NCBI RefSeq assembly: GCF_003112575.1
Contig: NZ_BEWC01000002.1
Span: 248,001-312,000, forward strand
Length of the DNA: 64,000 nt
Source: Streptomyces ardesiacus
Lineage (GTDB): Bacteria; Actinomycetota; Actinomycetes; Streptomycetales; Streptomycetaceae
Direction: 5' to 3'
Part shown: positions 57,801 through 64,000 of the stretch, piece after piece
Numbering within the stretch: position 1 is the first letter of the stretch
Layout of the letters: the number at the start of each line of letters is the position of its first letter
Made by a program: the position numbers and the translations under genes
Notes under the pieces: generated by a model
What the model saw: only the letters and a program-made list of their open reading frames with translations
The model's database searches: none
What the model was told of the DNA's origin: nothing

Positions 57801-58160
57801 CCGCTGCGGCTCGACGGGTCGGCCGCCGCCGTCCTCGACCACACCGACCGGCTGATCCTGTGCTGCGGCACCGCCGACTGGTTCCTGGACGCGGCCGTGC
57901 GCGTCCTCGCCCTCGTCCGGGGCGCCGGCCGGGAGCACCTCGCGCGCACCGCCCTCGTCGTAGTCACCGACACCGGCGGGCCGTCCGGACGGGAGCTGCC
58001 GGAGTCCTTCGCCCCACGGCTGCGCGTCGAGCCCGAGCAGGTGGTGCGCGTGCCCTTCGACGGGGCCCTGCAGTCCCCGGGCTGGGAGCTGCGCAGGCTG
58101 CGTCCGGCCACCACGGAGGCGTACCTGAAGCTCGCCGACCTGGCGGCGCGCGACGACTGA
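54810..58160 (+). CDS. Large SAV_2336-like protein: vWA-like + pseudokinase + degenerate P-loop domains
   Basis: 1,116 residues from a GTG at 54810. After a Pro-rich linker, a vWA-like (SAV_2336-type) region begins near residue 180 (LTLLVDDGLSMLLWHRLATE); its MIDAS is altered (DxGxS, about 187-191). Residues about 571-810 follow a protein-kinase pattern, but the ATP-site Lys is Arg (AAVLRVPRP), the HRD is HLN (697-699), and the DFG is GDLS (about 721): a pseudokinase. Residues 878-1110 look like a MinD/SIMIBI fold whose P-loop reads GAYHYSGRATTT (882-893) and lacks the GKT Lys. Coupled to the MoxR gene. The role as adaptor or sensor is inferred. Confidence 0.8.
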   Translation: MTVPAGGERLAEMLRLLGACRVDLDADQVLDVLWLARRLPAGPEAPLHRQAPARTPGPAPSDGPGNPERSAPRRPPPEPGDPDLPDLTSPATLHAGARTAPEPPPRFAATGHEPRRALPVRVPEEKALDGELALGRSLRPLRRRHDSRHRTEIDEDRTAAQLAETDLPDVVERPVRERWLNLTLLVDDGLSMLLWHRLATELRTLLERLGAFAVTRVLGLDTGDAAGPRLHARPFAPAGTELPLTTVNDPSGRSLLLVVSDGMGPAWRSGAVHALLAERAARGPVAVLHTLPPDMWEASGIAAERWQATTRRVGGANTSWKVVDPVLPPELSRFDDIPVPVLEPTVGSLGVWARLLASPGATVELPLLASPDRHAAVAPARDPGGAQHFRDAATPEAYRLAAHLAAVAPLSVPVMRLVQSAVPWAATTSHLAEVFLGGLIRPHPAPVSGPLPAKHRVFDFSDTSKAVLLDAVPQAELLRTGRRIGRRLEELAGNSPDFPAWLLHPDGSDSLPGSQQPFTSVERRLLARFGVSVGRASPSLGRGRAGTAGTGTRTGGGFWEPLTDNDPARLGGYELRGRRRGRRTLLYRGVDGRGNAAVLRVPRPDLPAVNAQLVTVEAEALRRLQGQHAPVLLATGLQDSPPWLAMTPIADEGDLDVQPTRLTELFDRALTDGTAPFDTLRGLLVSCYLANAVALCHLNNLVPAALDADSVYVLRRTVVLGDLSDCAVDGAYLGSGAAPTREDNVRALGELLQIISSKAGWDLPSLPEGMHLWQGDTWEQLRRLVLRCVDPDPSGRPTASEVAEVLARYVARTRLQLAGTGPAAEGESRAPRGPLAPPAADADAPRPELRLPRFGTARRQALHRLDRLRAPMPRSRRLTLIGAYHYSGRATTTMVLGSLLAAVRGEPVLALDGSPSEGSLDAFLTGRNPAVVRDLAALPADVPYEEIRARTTRLPSGLEVVAHRSGHFSPNPAHQQEYVRVLAQTAHYYPFVLTDWAPLRLDGSAAAVLDHTDRLILCCGTADWFLDAAVRVLALVRGAGREHLARTALVVVTDTGGPSGRELPESFAPRLRVEPEQVVRVPFDGALQSPGWELRRLRPATTEAYLKLADLAARDD

Positions 58161-58219
58161 GTCGCCGAATGTTTCGAATGCATCACCTAATGTTGTGACG
58201 GTCCTGAGCGGTCGACGTC

Positions 58220-58255
58220 TTCGTCAGAGAAGCGCGTGGGGTTACGATCGCCGCC
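58220..58255 (+). promoter_or_regulatory. Promoter of the LacI-family gene, predicted leaderless
   Basis: TTCGTC (58220-58225), 17 bp, TACGAT (58243-58248); the ATG at 58256 begins seven bases after the -10 box. No Shine-Dalgarno precedes it. Transcription should start at or one base before the ATG. Confidence 0.55.
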
Positions 58256-59308
58256 ATGACATCCCCGCAGCCTGCTGAGACTCCGACGCGAAAGCGGTCC
58301 GCGCAGACCGCGACCCTCGCCGAGATCGCGCGTGAGGCCGGTGTGTCGGCGCCGACTGTTTCGAAGGTGCTCAACGGCCGCGCCGACGTCGCCCCGTCGA
58401 CCAGGGCCCGCGTCGAGGAACTGCTGCGCGTGCACGGCTACCGGCGCAGGCGGGCCGAGTCGACCCGCTCGCCCCTGATCGACCTGGTCTTCCACGAGCT
58501 GGAGAGCGCCTGGGCGATGGAGGTCATCCGGGGCGTGGAGAACGTGGCCCGGGACACCGGGCTCAGCGTCGTGCTCTCCGAGAGCGCGGGCCGCCTCACG
58601 CCCGGCCGGACCTGGGCCGACCAGGTCGCCGCCCGCCGCCCGCACGGCGTGATCCTCGTCCTGTCCGGCCTCGACGAGTCCCAGCGGGCCCTGCTCACCA
58701 GCCGCTCCATCCCGTTCGTGGTGATGGACCCGGCCGGCGACCCGGGCGCCGACGTGCCGTCCATCGGCGCGACCAACTGGCAGGGCGGGCTCGCCGCCAC
58801 CCGCCACCTGGTCGACCTCGGCCACACCCGCATCGGCGCGATCAGCGGCCCCACCCGCATGATGTGCAGCCGCGCCCGCGTCGACGGCTACCGCGCCGCC
58901 CTGGAGACCGCCGGGCTGCCCGTCGACCCCGGCCTGATCGTGACCGGCGACTTCCACCACGAGGCCGGCTACCGGCAGGGCCTGGAGCTGCTGCGCCGCC
59001 CGGACCGGCCGACCGCCGTCTTCGCCGGCAACGACCTCCAGGCGCTCGGCCTGTACGAGGCGGCGCGCGAGCTGGGGCTGCGCATCCCGCAGGACCTGAG
59101 CGTGGTCGGGTTCGACGACCTGCCGGTGGCCCGCTGGGTGGGGCCGCCGCTGACGACCGTACGGCAGCCGCTGATGGAGATGGCCGAGGCGGCGGCCCGG
59201 CTGGTCCTGAACCTCGGCCGGGACGACGGCTCCCCGGCGGCGACCCGCGTGGAGCTGGCCACCAGCCTGGAGGTGCGCAGCAGCACGGCACCGCCCCGGG
59301 AGGGATGA
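58256..59308 (+). CDS. LacI/GalR-family transcriptional regulator
   Basis: 350 residues from the ATG at 58256. The HTH and hinge helix are LAEIAREAGVSAPTVSKVLNGRADVAPSTRARV. The periplasmic-binding-protein core has LIDLVFHELESAWAMEVIRG, GVILVLSGLDE, RATRHLVDLGHTRIG-like parts and SVVGFDDLPVARWVGPPLTTV. It should bind a sugar-type effector. No transporter or sugar enzyme gene lies beside it in the window, so its target is unknown. It follows the protease/MoxR cassette by 95 bp. Confidence 0.93.
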   Translation: MTSPQPAETPTRKRSAQTATLAEIAREAGVSAPTVSKVLNGRADVAPSTRARVEELLRVHGYRRRRAESTRSPLIDLVFHELESAWAMEVIRGVENVARDTGLSVVLSESAGRLTPGRTWADQVAARRPHGVILVLSGLDESQRALLTSRSIPFVVMDPAGDPGADVPSIGATNWQGGLAATRHLVDLGHTRIGAISGPTRMMCSRARVDGYRAALETAGLPVDPGLIVTGDFHHEAGYRQGLELLRRPDRPTAVFAGNDLQALGLYEAARELGLRIPQDLSVVGFDDLPVARWVGPPLTTVRQPLMEMAEAAARLVLNLGRDDGSPAATRVELATSLEVRSSTAPPREG

Positions 59309-59457
59309 ACCGCCACGGGCCCAACCGGCCCCCTGTCTGAGAATTTCCGCAGAAACCCGGCCCACCTGTTCCGGTTTCCATAATTCGGACTTACGTTCCT
59401 TCCGGCGGGGCATCCGAGTGGGGACGCGGACGGCACGGGCGGGGCGGGGGCTGACGC

Positions 59458-60495
59458 ATGGCGGTGCGGGGCGGGCAGGACGGCCGGGACGGCCGCCGCA
59501 AGGGGCTGAGGGCGGCCGCCCTCGCCCTGACCGCCGCGCTGCTGCTCGGCGCGGGGGCGGCGGGCTGGGCCTACTGGCACCTCAACGGCAACATCAGGAG
59601 CGTCGACATCAACGGCGCGCTCGGCGACGACCGCCCCGCCCGCCCCGCGACCGTCCCCTCCGCCTCGCCCGCCGCGTCCCCGGTGCCCACCGGCGCCCTG
59701 AACCTCCTCGTCCTCGGCTCCGACTCGCGCGGCGGCGAGGCCAACCGGGAACTCGGCGGCGGCGACAGCGGGGGCGCCCGCTCGGACACCGCGATGGTCG
59801 TCCACCTGGACGCGGGCCGCACCGCCGCCACCGTCGTCAGCATCCCGCGCGACACGCTCGTCGAGCGGCCCTCCTGCCCGCTGCCGTCCGGCGGCACGAC
59901 CAGGGCGGCGAGCGGTGCGATGTTCAACACCGCCTACGAACTGGGCGGCCCGGTCTGCGCCGTCAAGACCGTCGAGTCGCTCACCGGCGTCCGCATGGAC
60001 CACTACGTCGAGGTCGACTTCTCCGGCTTCGCCGACCTGGTCGACGCGCTCGGCGGGGTCACCGTCACCACGGACGTGGACATCGACGACGACAAGAGCC
60101 ACCTGCACCTGGACGCCGGCACCCATCACCTCGACGGCACCGAGGCCCTCGGCCTGGCCCGCACCCGGTACGGACTGGCCGGCGGCAGCGACCTCGCCCG
60201 GATCGAGCTCCAGCACAAGCTGGTCAAGGCGCTGCTGGAGCAGGTCTCCGCCACCGACCTGCTCACCGACCCCGCCCGCCTCTACCAGGTCGCCGACGCC
60301 CTCACCGGCAGCCTCACCACCGACACCGGCCTGGACTCGCTGGGCGAGCTGATGAACCTGGGCCGCAGCCTCGGGAACCTGCACGCCGACGACGTACGCA
60401 CCCTGACGATGCCGGTCCTGCCCGCGCCCTCCGACCCCAACCGGGTCGTGCCCGACGAGCCGGACGCCGGTGACCTGTGGGAATCGCTGCGCTGA
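59458..60495 (+). CDS. LytR-CpsA-Psr (LCP) family wall polymer ligase
   Basis: 345 residues from the ATG at 59458. A short N-terminal cytoplasmic stretch, then a transmembrane helix (AALALTAALLLGAGAAGWAYW), then the extracytoplasmic LCP domain: LLVLGSDSRGG, GGARSDTAMVVHLDAG, TVVSIPRDTLV, and HYVEVDFSGFADLVDALGGV. LCP proteins attach anionic glycopolymers to peptidoglycan. The two conserved Arg and Asp in these motifs look intact. The gap of 149 bp before it includes CATAAT at 59379, a possible -10. Confidence 0.93.
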   Translation: MAVRGGQDGRDGRRKGLRAAALALTAALLLGAGAAGWAYWHLNGNIRSVDINGALGDDRPARPATVPSASPAASPVPTGALNLLVLGSDSRGGEANRELGGGDSGGARSDTAMVVHLDAGRTAATVVSIPRDTLVERPSCPLPSGGTTRAASGAMFNTAYELGGPVCAVKTVESLTGVRMDHYVEVDFSGFADLVDALGGVTVTTDVDIDDDKSHLHLDAGTHHLDGTEALGLARTRYGLAGGSDLARIELQHKLVKALLEQVSATDLLTDPARLYQVADALTGSLTTDTGLDSLGELMNLGRSLGNLHADDVRTLTMPVLPAPSDPNRVVPDEPDAGDLWESLR

Positions 60496-60623
60496 GGCAT
60501 CGCCGGGAAAACTCCTCGGAAAACTCCGCGGCGGGTGTCGATCCGGGGCCCGCCCGTTCGACGCAAGGGGTGAGAGGCCGGGAGGAGCCCCGGCCGCCGA
60601 ACCGACCACCCCGAGGAGTCACC

Positions 60624-60977
60624 ATGCCCCGCTACCTGTCGCTGGTCCGCATCGAGGAGACCGACGCCCCCGCCGGCCCCAGCCCCGAACTGGTGCAGCG
60701 GATGGAGAAGCTGATGGACGAGATGACCAAGGCCGGCGTCCTGCTCGACACGGCCGGTCTGACCCCGACCGCCCAGGGCACCCGCGTCCACTACGAGGGC
60801 GGCAAGATCTCCGTCACCGACGGGCCGTTCACCGAGTCCAAGGAGGTCATCGGCGGCTACGCCCTCCTCCAGGCCAAGGACCGGGCCGAGGCGGTCGAGT
60901 GGACCAAGCGCTTCCTGAAGGTGCACGAGGAGTACTGGACGGTGACCTGCGAGGTCCGGGAGCTGATGGAGGGCTGA
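60624..60977 (+). CDS. YciI/DGPF-domain protein
   Basis: 117 residues from the ATG at 60624, preceded by CGAGGAGTC. PRYLSLVRIEETDA starts; VTDGPFTESKEVIGGYALLQAKD carries the DGPF motif for which the family is named; AEAVEWTKRFLKVH follows. Such genes regularly pair with ECF42-type sigma factors. The sigma gene starts 59 bp downstream. An extracytoplasmic or redox signal has been proposed for some pairs; not testable here. Confidence 0.93.
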   Translation: MPRYLSLVRIEETDAPAGPSPELVQRMEKLMDEMTKAGVLLDTAGLTPTAQGTRVHYEGGKISVTDGPFTESKEVIGGYALLQAKDRAEAVEWTKRFLKVHEEYWTVTCEVRELMEG

Positions 60978-61036
60978 GGCGCCGCGGGCCGGGTTCCGTT
61001 GTGCCCCGGCGGCCCCAGGGTGTTGCATGGTGGGCT

Positions 61037-62296
61037 GTGGAAGCGCAGCCCGCCGCGGCCCTCGAAACCGTCTTCCGGCTGGAGTCGCCCCGCGTGATCG
61101 CCGGCGTGGCCCGGCTCGTCCGGGACGTCGGCATCGCCGAGGAACTCACGCAGGACGCCCTGGTCGCCGCCCTGGAGCAGTGGCCCAGGGACGGCGTGCC
61201 CGACAACCCCGGCGCCTGGCTCATGGCCACCGCCCGCCGCCGCGCCGTCGACCTGATCCGGCGCCGGGAGACCTACGCCCGCAAGCTCGCCGAGATCGGC
61301 CGGGACCTGCCCGACTCGGCTCCCGCCCCCGAGGACCCCGCAGGCCCCGACGACATCGACGACGACCTGCTCCGGCTGGTCTTCACCGCCTGCCACCCGG
61401 TGCTGTCCGCCGAGGCCCGCATCGCCCTCACCCTGCGCCTGCTCGGCGGCCTGACCACCCCCGAGATCGCCCGCGCCCGCCTCGTCCCCGAACCCACGGT
61501 CGCGCAGCGCATCGTCCGCGCCAAACGCACCCTGGCCAGGAAGAACGTCGCCTTCGAGGTGCCGTACGGACCGGACCGCGAGGCCCGTCTCGGCTCGGTC
61601 CTCGAGGTCATCTACCTGATCTTCAACGAGGGGTACGCGGCCACCGCCGGAGACGACTGGCTCCGCCCCGCCCTGTGCGAGGACGCCCTGCGCCTGGCCC
61701 GCGTCCTCTCGGCCCTGATGCCGAAGGAACCCGAGGTCCACGGCCTGACCGCGCTGCTGGAGTTCCAGTCCTCGCGCACCGCCGCCCGCACCGGCCCCGA
61801 CGGGGAGCCGGTGCTGCTGCGGGACCAGAACCGCCACCGCTGGAACCGCCTGCTCATCGCCCGCGGCGTCACCGCCCTCGGCCGGGCCCACGCCGCCACC
61901 GGCTCCGCCGCCCCGGGCCCGTACGCCCTCCAGGCCGCGATCGCCGCCTGCCACGCCACGGCCCCCGCCTACGAGGAGACCGACTGGCCGCGCATCGCCA
62001 CGCTCTACGGCCTGCTCGCGGCCCGCGCCCCGTCGCCGGTCGTCGAACTCAACCGCGCGGTCGCCGTCTCGATGGCCGAGGGCCCGGCCCCCGCCCTGGC
62101 CCTCGTGGACGCCCTCGCCGCGGAACCCGCCCTGCGCGACTACCACCTGCTCCCCAGCGTGCGGGGCGACCTCCTGCTCCGCCTGGACCGGCCCGCGGAG
62201 GCCCGCGCGGAGTTCGAACGGGCGGCGGACCTGACCCGCAACGCCCGCGAACGCGCGCTCCTGCTGCGCCGGGCACGGGAGGCGCGGACCCGCTAA
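61037..62296 (+). CDS. ECF sigma factor with long C-terminal domain (ECF42 type)
   Basis: 419 residues from a GTG at 61037. Sigma region 2 includes RLVRDVGIAEELTQDALVAALE and region 4 LRLLGGLTTPEIARARLVPEPTVAQRIVRAKRT. The C-terminal 230 residues (FNEGYAATAGDDWLRPALCEDAL, LLAARAPSPVVELNRAVA) form the TPR-like DUF6596 extension typical of ECF42. It pairs with the YciI gene, likely in one operon. Its stop overlaps the convergent methyltransferase stop by 4 bp. Confidence 0.93.
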   Translation: MEAQPAAALETVFRLESPRVIAGVARLVRDVGIAEELTQDALVAALEQWPRDGVPDNPGAWLMATARRRAVDLIRRRETYARKLAEIGRDLPDSAPAPEDPAGPDDIDDDLLRLVFTACHPVLSAEARIALTLRLLGGLTTPEIARARLVPEPTVAQRIVRAKRTLARKNVAFEVPYGPDREARLGSVLEVIYLIFNEGYAATAGDDWLRPALCEDALRLARVLSALMPKEPEVHGLTALLEFQSSRTAARTGPDGEPVLLRDQNRHRWNRLLIARGVTALGRAHAATGSAAPGPYALQAAIAACHATAPAYEETDWPRIATLYGLLAARAPSPVVELNRAVAVSMAEGPAPALALVDALAAEPALRDYHLLPSVRGDLLLRLDRPAEARAEFERAADLTRNARERALLLRRAREARTR

Positions 62297-63477
62297 CGCA
62301 CCGGATGCCCGATCAGCATCGTCGGCGCCCCCGCGACCCGCGTCAGGAACACGGTCGCGGCGTTCGGACCCTGCGGCTTGACCTTCCTGCGCAGCTCCTC
62401 CGGCTCGACCGCCGAGCCCCGCTTCTTCACGGTCAGCGTGCCGACCCCGCGCTCGCGCAGCAGCGCCTTCAGCCTCTTGACGTGGAACGGAAGCCGGTCG
62501 GTGATCTCGTACGCCGTGGCGTACGGCGTCGGCCGCAGCCCGTCCGCGGTGACGTACGCGATCGTCGCGTCGAGCAGCCCGCCGCCGACCTGTTCGGCGA
62601 CCTCGGCGACCAGGTGGGCGCGGATGACGGCGCCGTCGGGCTCGTACAGGTACCGGCCGGGCGTGCGCACCTCCGGGTCGGGCAGACCGGCGCCGGGCAG
62701 GGTGCGGGGCCCGGGGAGCAGCGTGGCGCGCACGGCCCCCGCCGGCGCCCCGGTGCCGAACCACAGCACGGCCTCCTTCACGTCCCCGCCGTCGGAGACC
62801 CACTCCGCCTCGGCGTCCTCGGGCACCGCCTCGTGCGGGATGCCCGGCGCGACCTTGAGCGCGGCGGCACGGGAGGCCGTACGGGCGGCCCCCACGGCCC
62901 AGGACAGCGGCGGCGCGTACGCCTCGGGGTCGAAGATCCGGCCGCGCCGGGAGGACCGCCGGGCGGGGTCGACGAACACGGCGTCGTATCCGGCCGTGTC
63001 CACCTCCGTCACGTCGGCCTCGCGCACCTCGATCAGGCCGGCGAGGCCGAGCGCCTCGGCGTTGGCGCGGGCCGCCTCGCAGGTCAGCGGGTCCCGGTCG
63101 ACGGCGAGCACCCGGATCCCGGCCCGTGCCAGCGCGAGCGCGTCGCCGCCGATCCCGCAGCACAGGTCGGCGACGGAGGTCACGCCCAGCGCCGCGAAAC
63201 GCTCCGCCCGGTACGCCGCCACGCTCGCCCGCGTCGACTGCTCGACCCCGTTGGGCGTGAAGAACATCCGCCCGGCGTCCGCCGCCCCGAACTTCGCCAC
63301 CGCCCGCTGCCGCAGCCGCGCCTGCCCCAGCGCCGCCGAGACCAGCTCGGCCGGGTGCGTGCGCCGCAGCCGGGTGGCGACCGCCAACTCCTGTGCGGGG
63401 TCGGTGTCCCGCACCTCGTCGAGCAGCGCGCGGCCTTCGGGGGTGAGCAGGGTACGGAGGGAATCGACGTCGTTCAC
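62293..63477 (-). CDS. Class I SAM-dependent methyltransferase, THUMP-like domain
   Basis: 394 residues from a GTG at 63477; an in-frame start at 63585 is less likely. The SAM-binding fold shows SVADLCCGIGGDALALARAG (motif I), VLAVDRDPLTCEAARANAEA (motif II) and DAVFVDPARRSSRRGRIF. The C-terminal half (TLTVKKRGSAVEPEELRRKV) matches the THUMP-like domain of actinobacterial homologues. RNA may be the substrate, but this is unproven. No partner gene is evident. Confidence 0.9.
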   Translation of the reverse strand: MNDVDSLRTLLTPEGRALLDEVRDTDPAQELAVATRLRRTHPAELVSAALGQARLRQRAVAKFGAADAGRMFFTPNGVEQSTRASVAAYRAERFAALGVTSVADLCCGIGGDALALARAGIRVLAVDRDPLTCEAARANAEALGLAGLIEVREADVTEVDTAGYDAVFVDPARRSSRRGRIFDPEAYAPPLSWAVGAARTASRAAALKVAPGIPHEAVPEDAEAEWVSDGGDVKEAVLWFGTGAPAGAVRATLLPGPRTLPGAGLPDPEVRTPGRYLYEPDGAVIRAHLVAEVAEQVGGGLLDATIAYVTADGLRPTPYATAYEITDRLPFHVKRLKALLRERGVGTLTVKKRGSAVEPEELRRKVKPQGPNAATVFLTRVAGAPTMLIGHPVR

Positions 63478-63567
63478 CGGGTCATTGTGGGCCAGTCGGT
63501 GGACCGTCTGCCTCCGGCGCGGTGTCGGACCGGGTTCGGCGGCCGGGGGCTGCGAGGATCCCGCACC

Positions 63568-64000
63568 ATGCGAGCAGTCGTACAAAATGACAAAATTCGG
63601 GCGTCGCGTCGCGTCTCCCGGGCATCGCGTCCCGCGCTCCGCGGTGTGTTCCGCCGCCGCGCGGCCGCCGCCACCGCCGTCCTCGCCGTCGCCGCCCTGG
63701 CCGGAGGCTGCGCGCAGGACGACTCCTCCGACGTGCGGGGCGCCGCCGGCCAGCAGGCCCCGAAGGCGCCCCCGGCCCGCGAGGTCGACGGCGCCGCCAA
63801 GGCGCGCGAGGCCAGGGCCGCCCTGGTCGCCGCCGCCAAGCGCTGGAACCTCGAGAAGGTCCCGCTGGCGGCCCCCGCGCCCCCCGGGAAGAAGCCGGAG
63901 ATCAAGGCCCGTGAGGGCTTCGAGGTCGACGGGCAGGAGGAGGACGCCCTCCCGCCGGTCTTCACCACGGTCCCCACCAAGGAGAAGATCGTCTTCCTCA
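63568..64000 (+). CDS. Secreted lipoprotein-type protein, probable polysaccharide deacetylase (truncated by window end)
   Basis: ATG at 63568 opens a frame that runs off the window (144 codons). An N-terminal basic stretch and hydrophobic segment (AAAATAVLAVAALAGGCAQ) end in a lipobox Cys near residue 48. A Pro/Ala linker and AAKRWNLEKVPLAAPAPPG follow, then FTTVPTKEKIVFL at the very end. In Streptomyces the last segment precedes the NodB catalytic core (TxDDG) of polysaccharide deacetylases. The catalytic part is outside, so the family is inferred. Confidence 0.65.
   Translation, partial: MRAVVQNDKIRASRRVSRASRPALRGVFRRRAAAATAVLAVAALAGGCAQDDSSDVRGAAGQQAPKAPPAREVDGAAKAREARAALVAAAKRWNLEKVPLAAPAPPGKKPEIKAREGFEVDGQEEDALPPVFTTVPTKEKIVFL

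Noticed and set aside
51206..58160. Type VII secretion or restriction-modification cluster
   Set aside because: No EccC-like FtsK ATPase, WXG100 pair, methyltransferase or nuclease is present; the MinD-like domain alone is not sufficient.

Overview
This window is chromosomal DNA from a Streptomyces or a very close relative. The evidence is the very high G+C content with G/C-ending codons, frequent GTG starts, and families typical of the genus: DUF397/DUF5753 regulators, HTH proteins with a zinc-ribbon tail, and a SAV_2336-type protein. The core gene order, from memory of Streptomyces coelicolor, follows the stretch from gdhA through the S10/spc/alpha ribosomal region, glmM, glmS, alr and tsaB-rimI-tsaD. 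No rRNA, tRNA or CRISPR array was seen.

Layout. (1) 1-9 kb is accessory and regulatory. It holds a WYL/YafY-type regulator divergent from a VOC protein, a PD-(D/E)XK-like hypothetical, an HTH protein, and an RsbW-like ATPase with an XRE/DUF5753 + DUF397 pair. An MmyB-type XRE regulator is divergent from an SDR plus tautomerase, followed by NADP-glutamate dehydrogenase with a GlnR-like site upstream. (2) 9-13.4 kb has an acyltransferase, then a decayed polymorphic-toxin (type VII secretion-type) island: two partner genes, an effector N-terminus broken by an amber codon and a frameshift, two candidate immunity genes and a frameshifted hypothetical. (3) 13.8-34.9 kb is the ribosomal superoperon: rpsJ-rplC-rplD-rplW-rplB-rpsS-rplV-rpsC-rplP-rpmC-rpsQ, rplN-rplX-rplE-rpsN, rpsH-rplF-rplR-rpsE-rpmD-rplO, secY-adk-map, infA-rpmJ-rpsM-rpsK-rpoA-rplQ, truA, and rplM-rpsI. 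Stem-loops or promoters separate several sub-blocks. The 3' end of map is duplicated just before infA.

(4) 35-47.4 kb carries cell-wall and cofactor genes: glmM and glmS (UDP-GlcNAc supply), coaA, nnr, acpS, alr, an alpha/beta hydrolase and tsaE. (5) 47.5-51.2 kb has a small His-rich protein, a YkuD-like protein lacking the catalytic Cys, and the tsaB-rimI-tsaD operon for t6A tRNA modification. (6) 51.3-58.2 kb is the most interesting part. It is a compact four-gene cassette: a TryCo1-like small protein, a trypsin-like protease/VMAP-type protein, a MoxR-type AAA+ ATPase, and a 1,116-residue protein with vWA-like, pseudokinase and degenerate P-loop regions. It resembles the vWA-MoxR-VMAP ternary conflict systems predicted by comparative genomics. 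(7) 58.2-64 kb carries a LacI regulator, an LCP-family protein, a YciI/ECF-sigma pair, a THUMP-like methyltransferase and the start of a secreted polysaccharide deacetylase-like protein that runs off the window.

The ribosomal, t6A and wall-precursor blocks are core housekeeping. The toxin remnant and the protease/MoxR/vWA cassette are accessory insertions between conserved genes.
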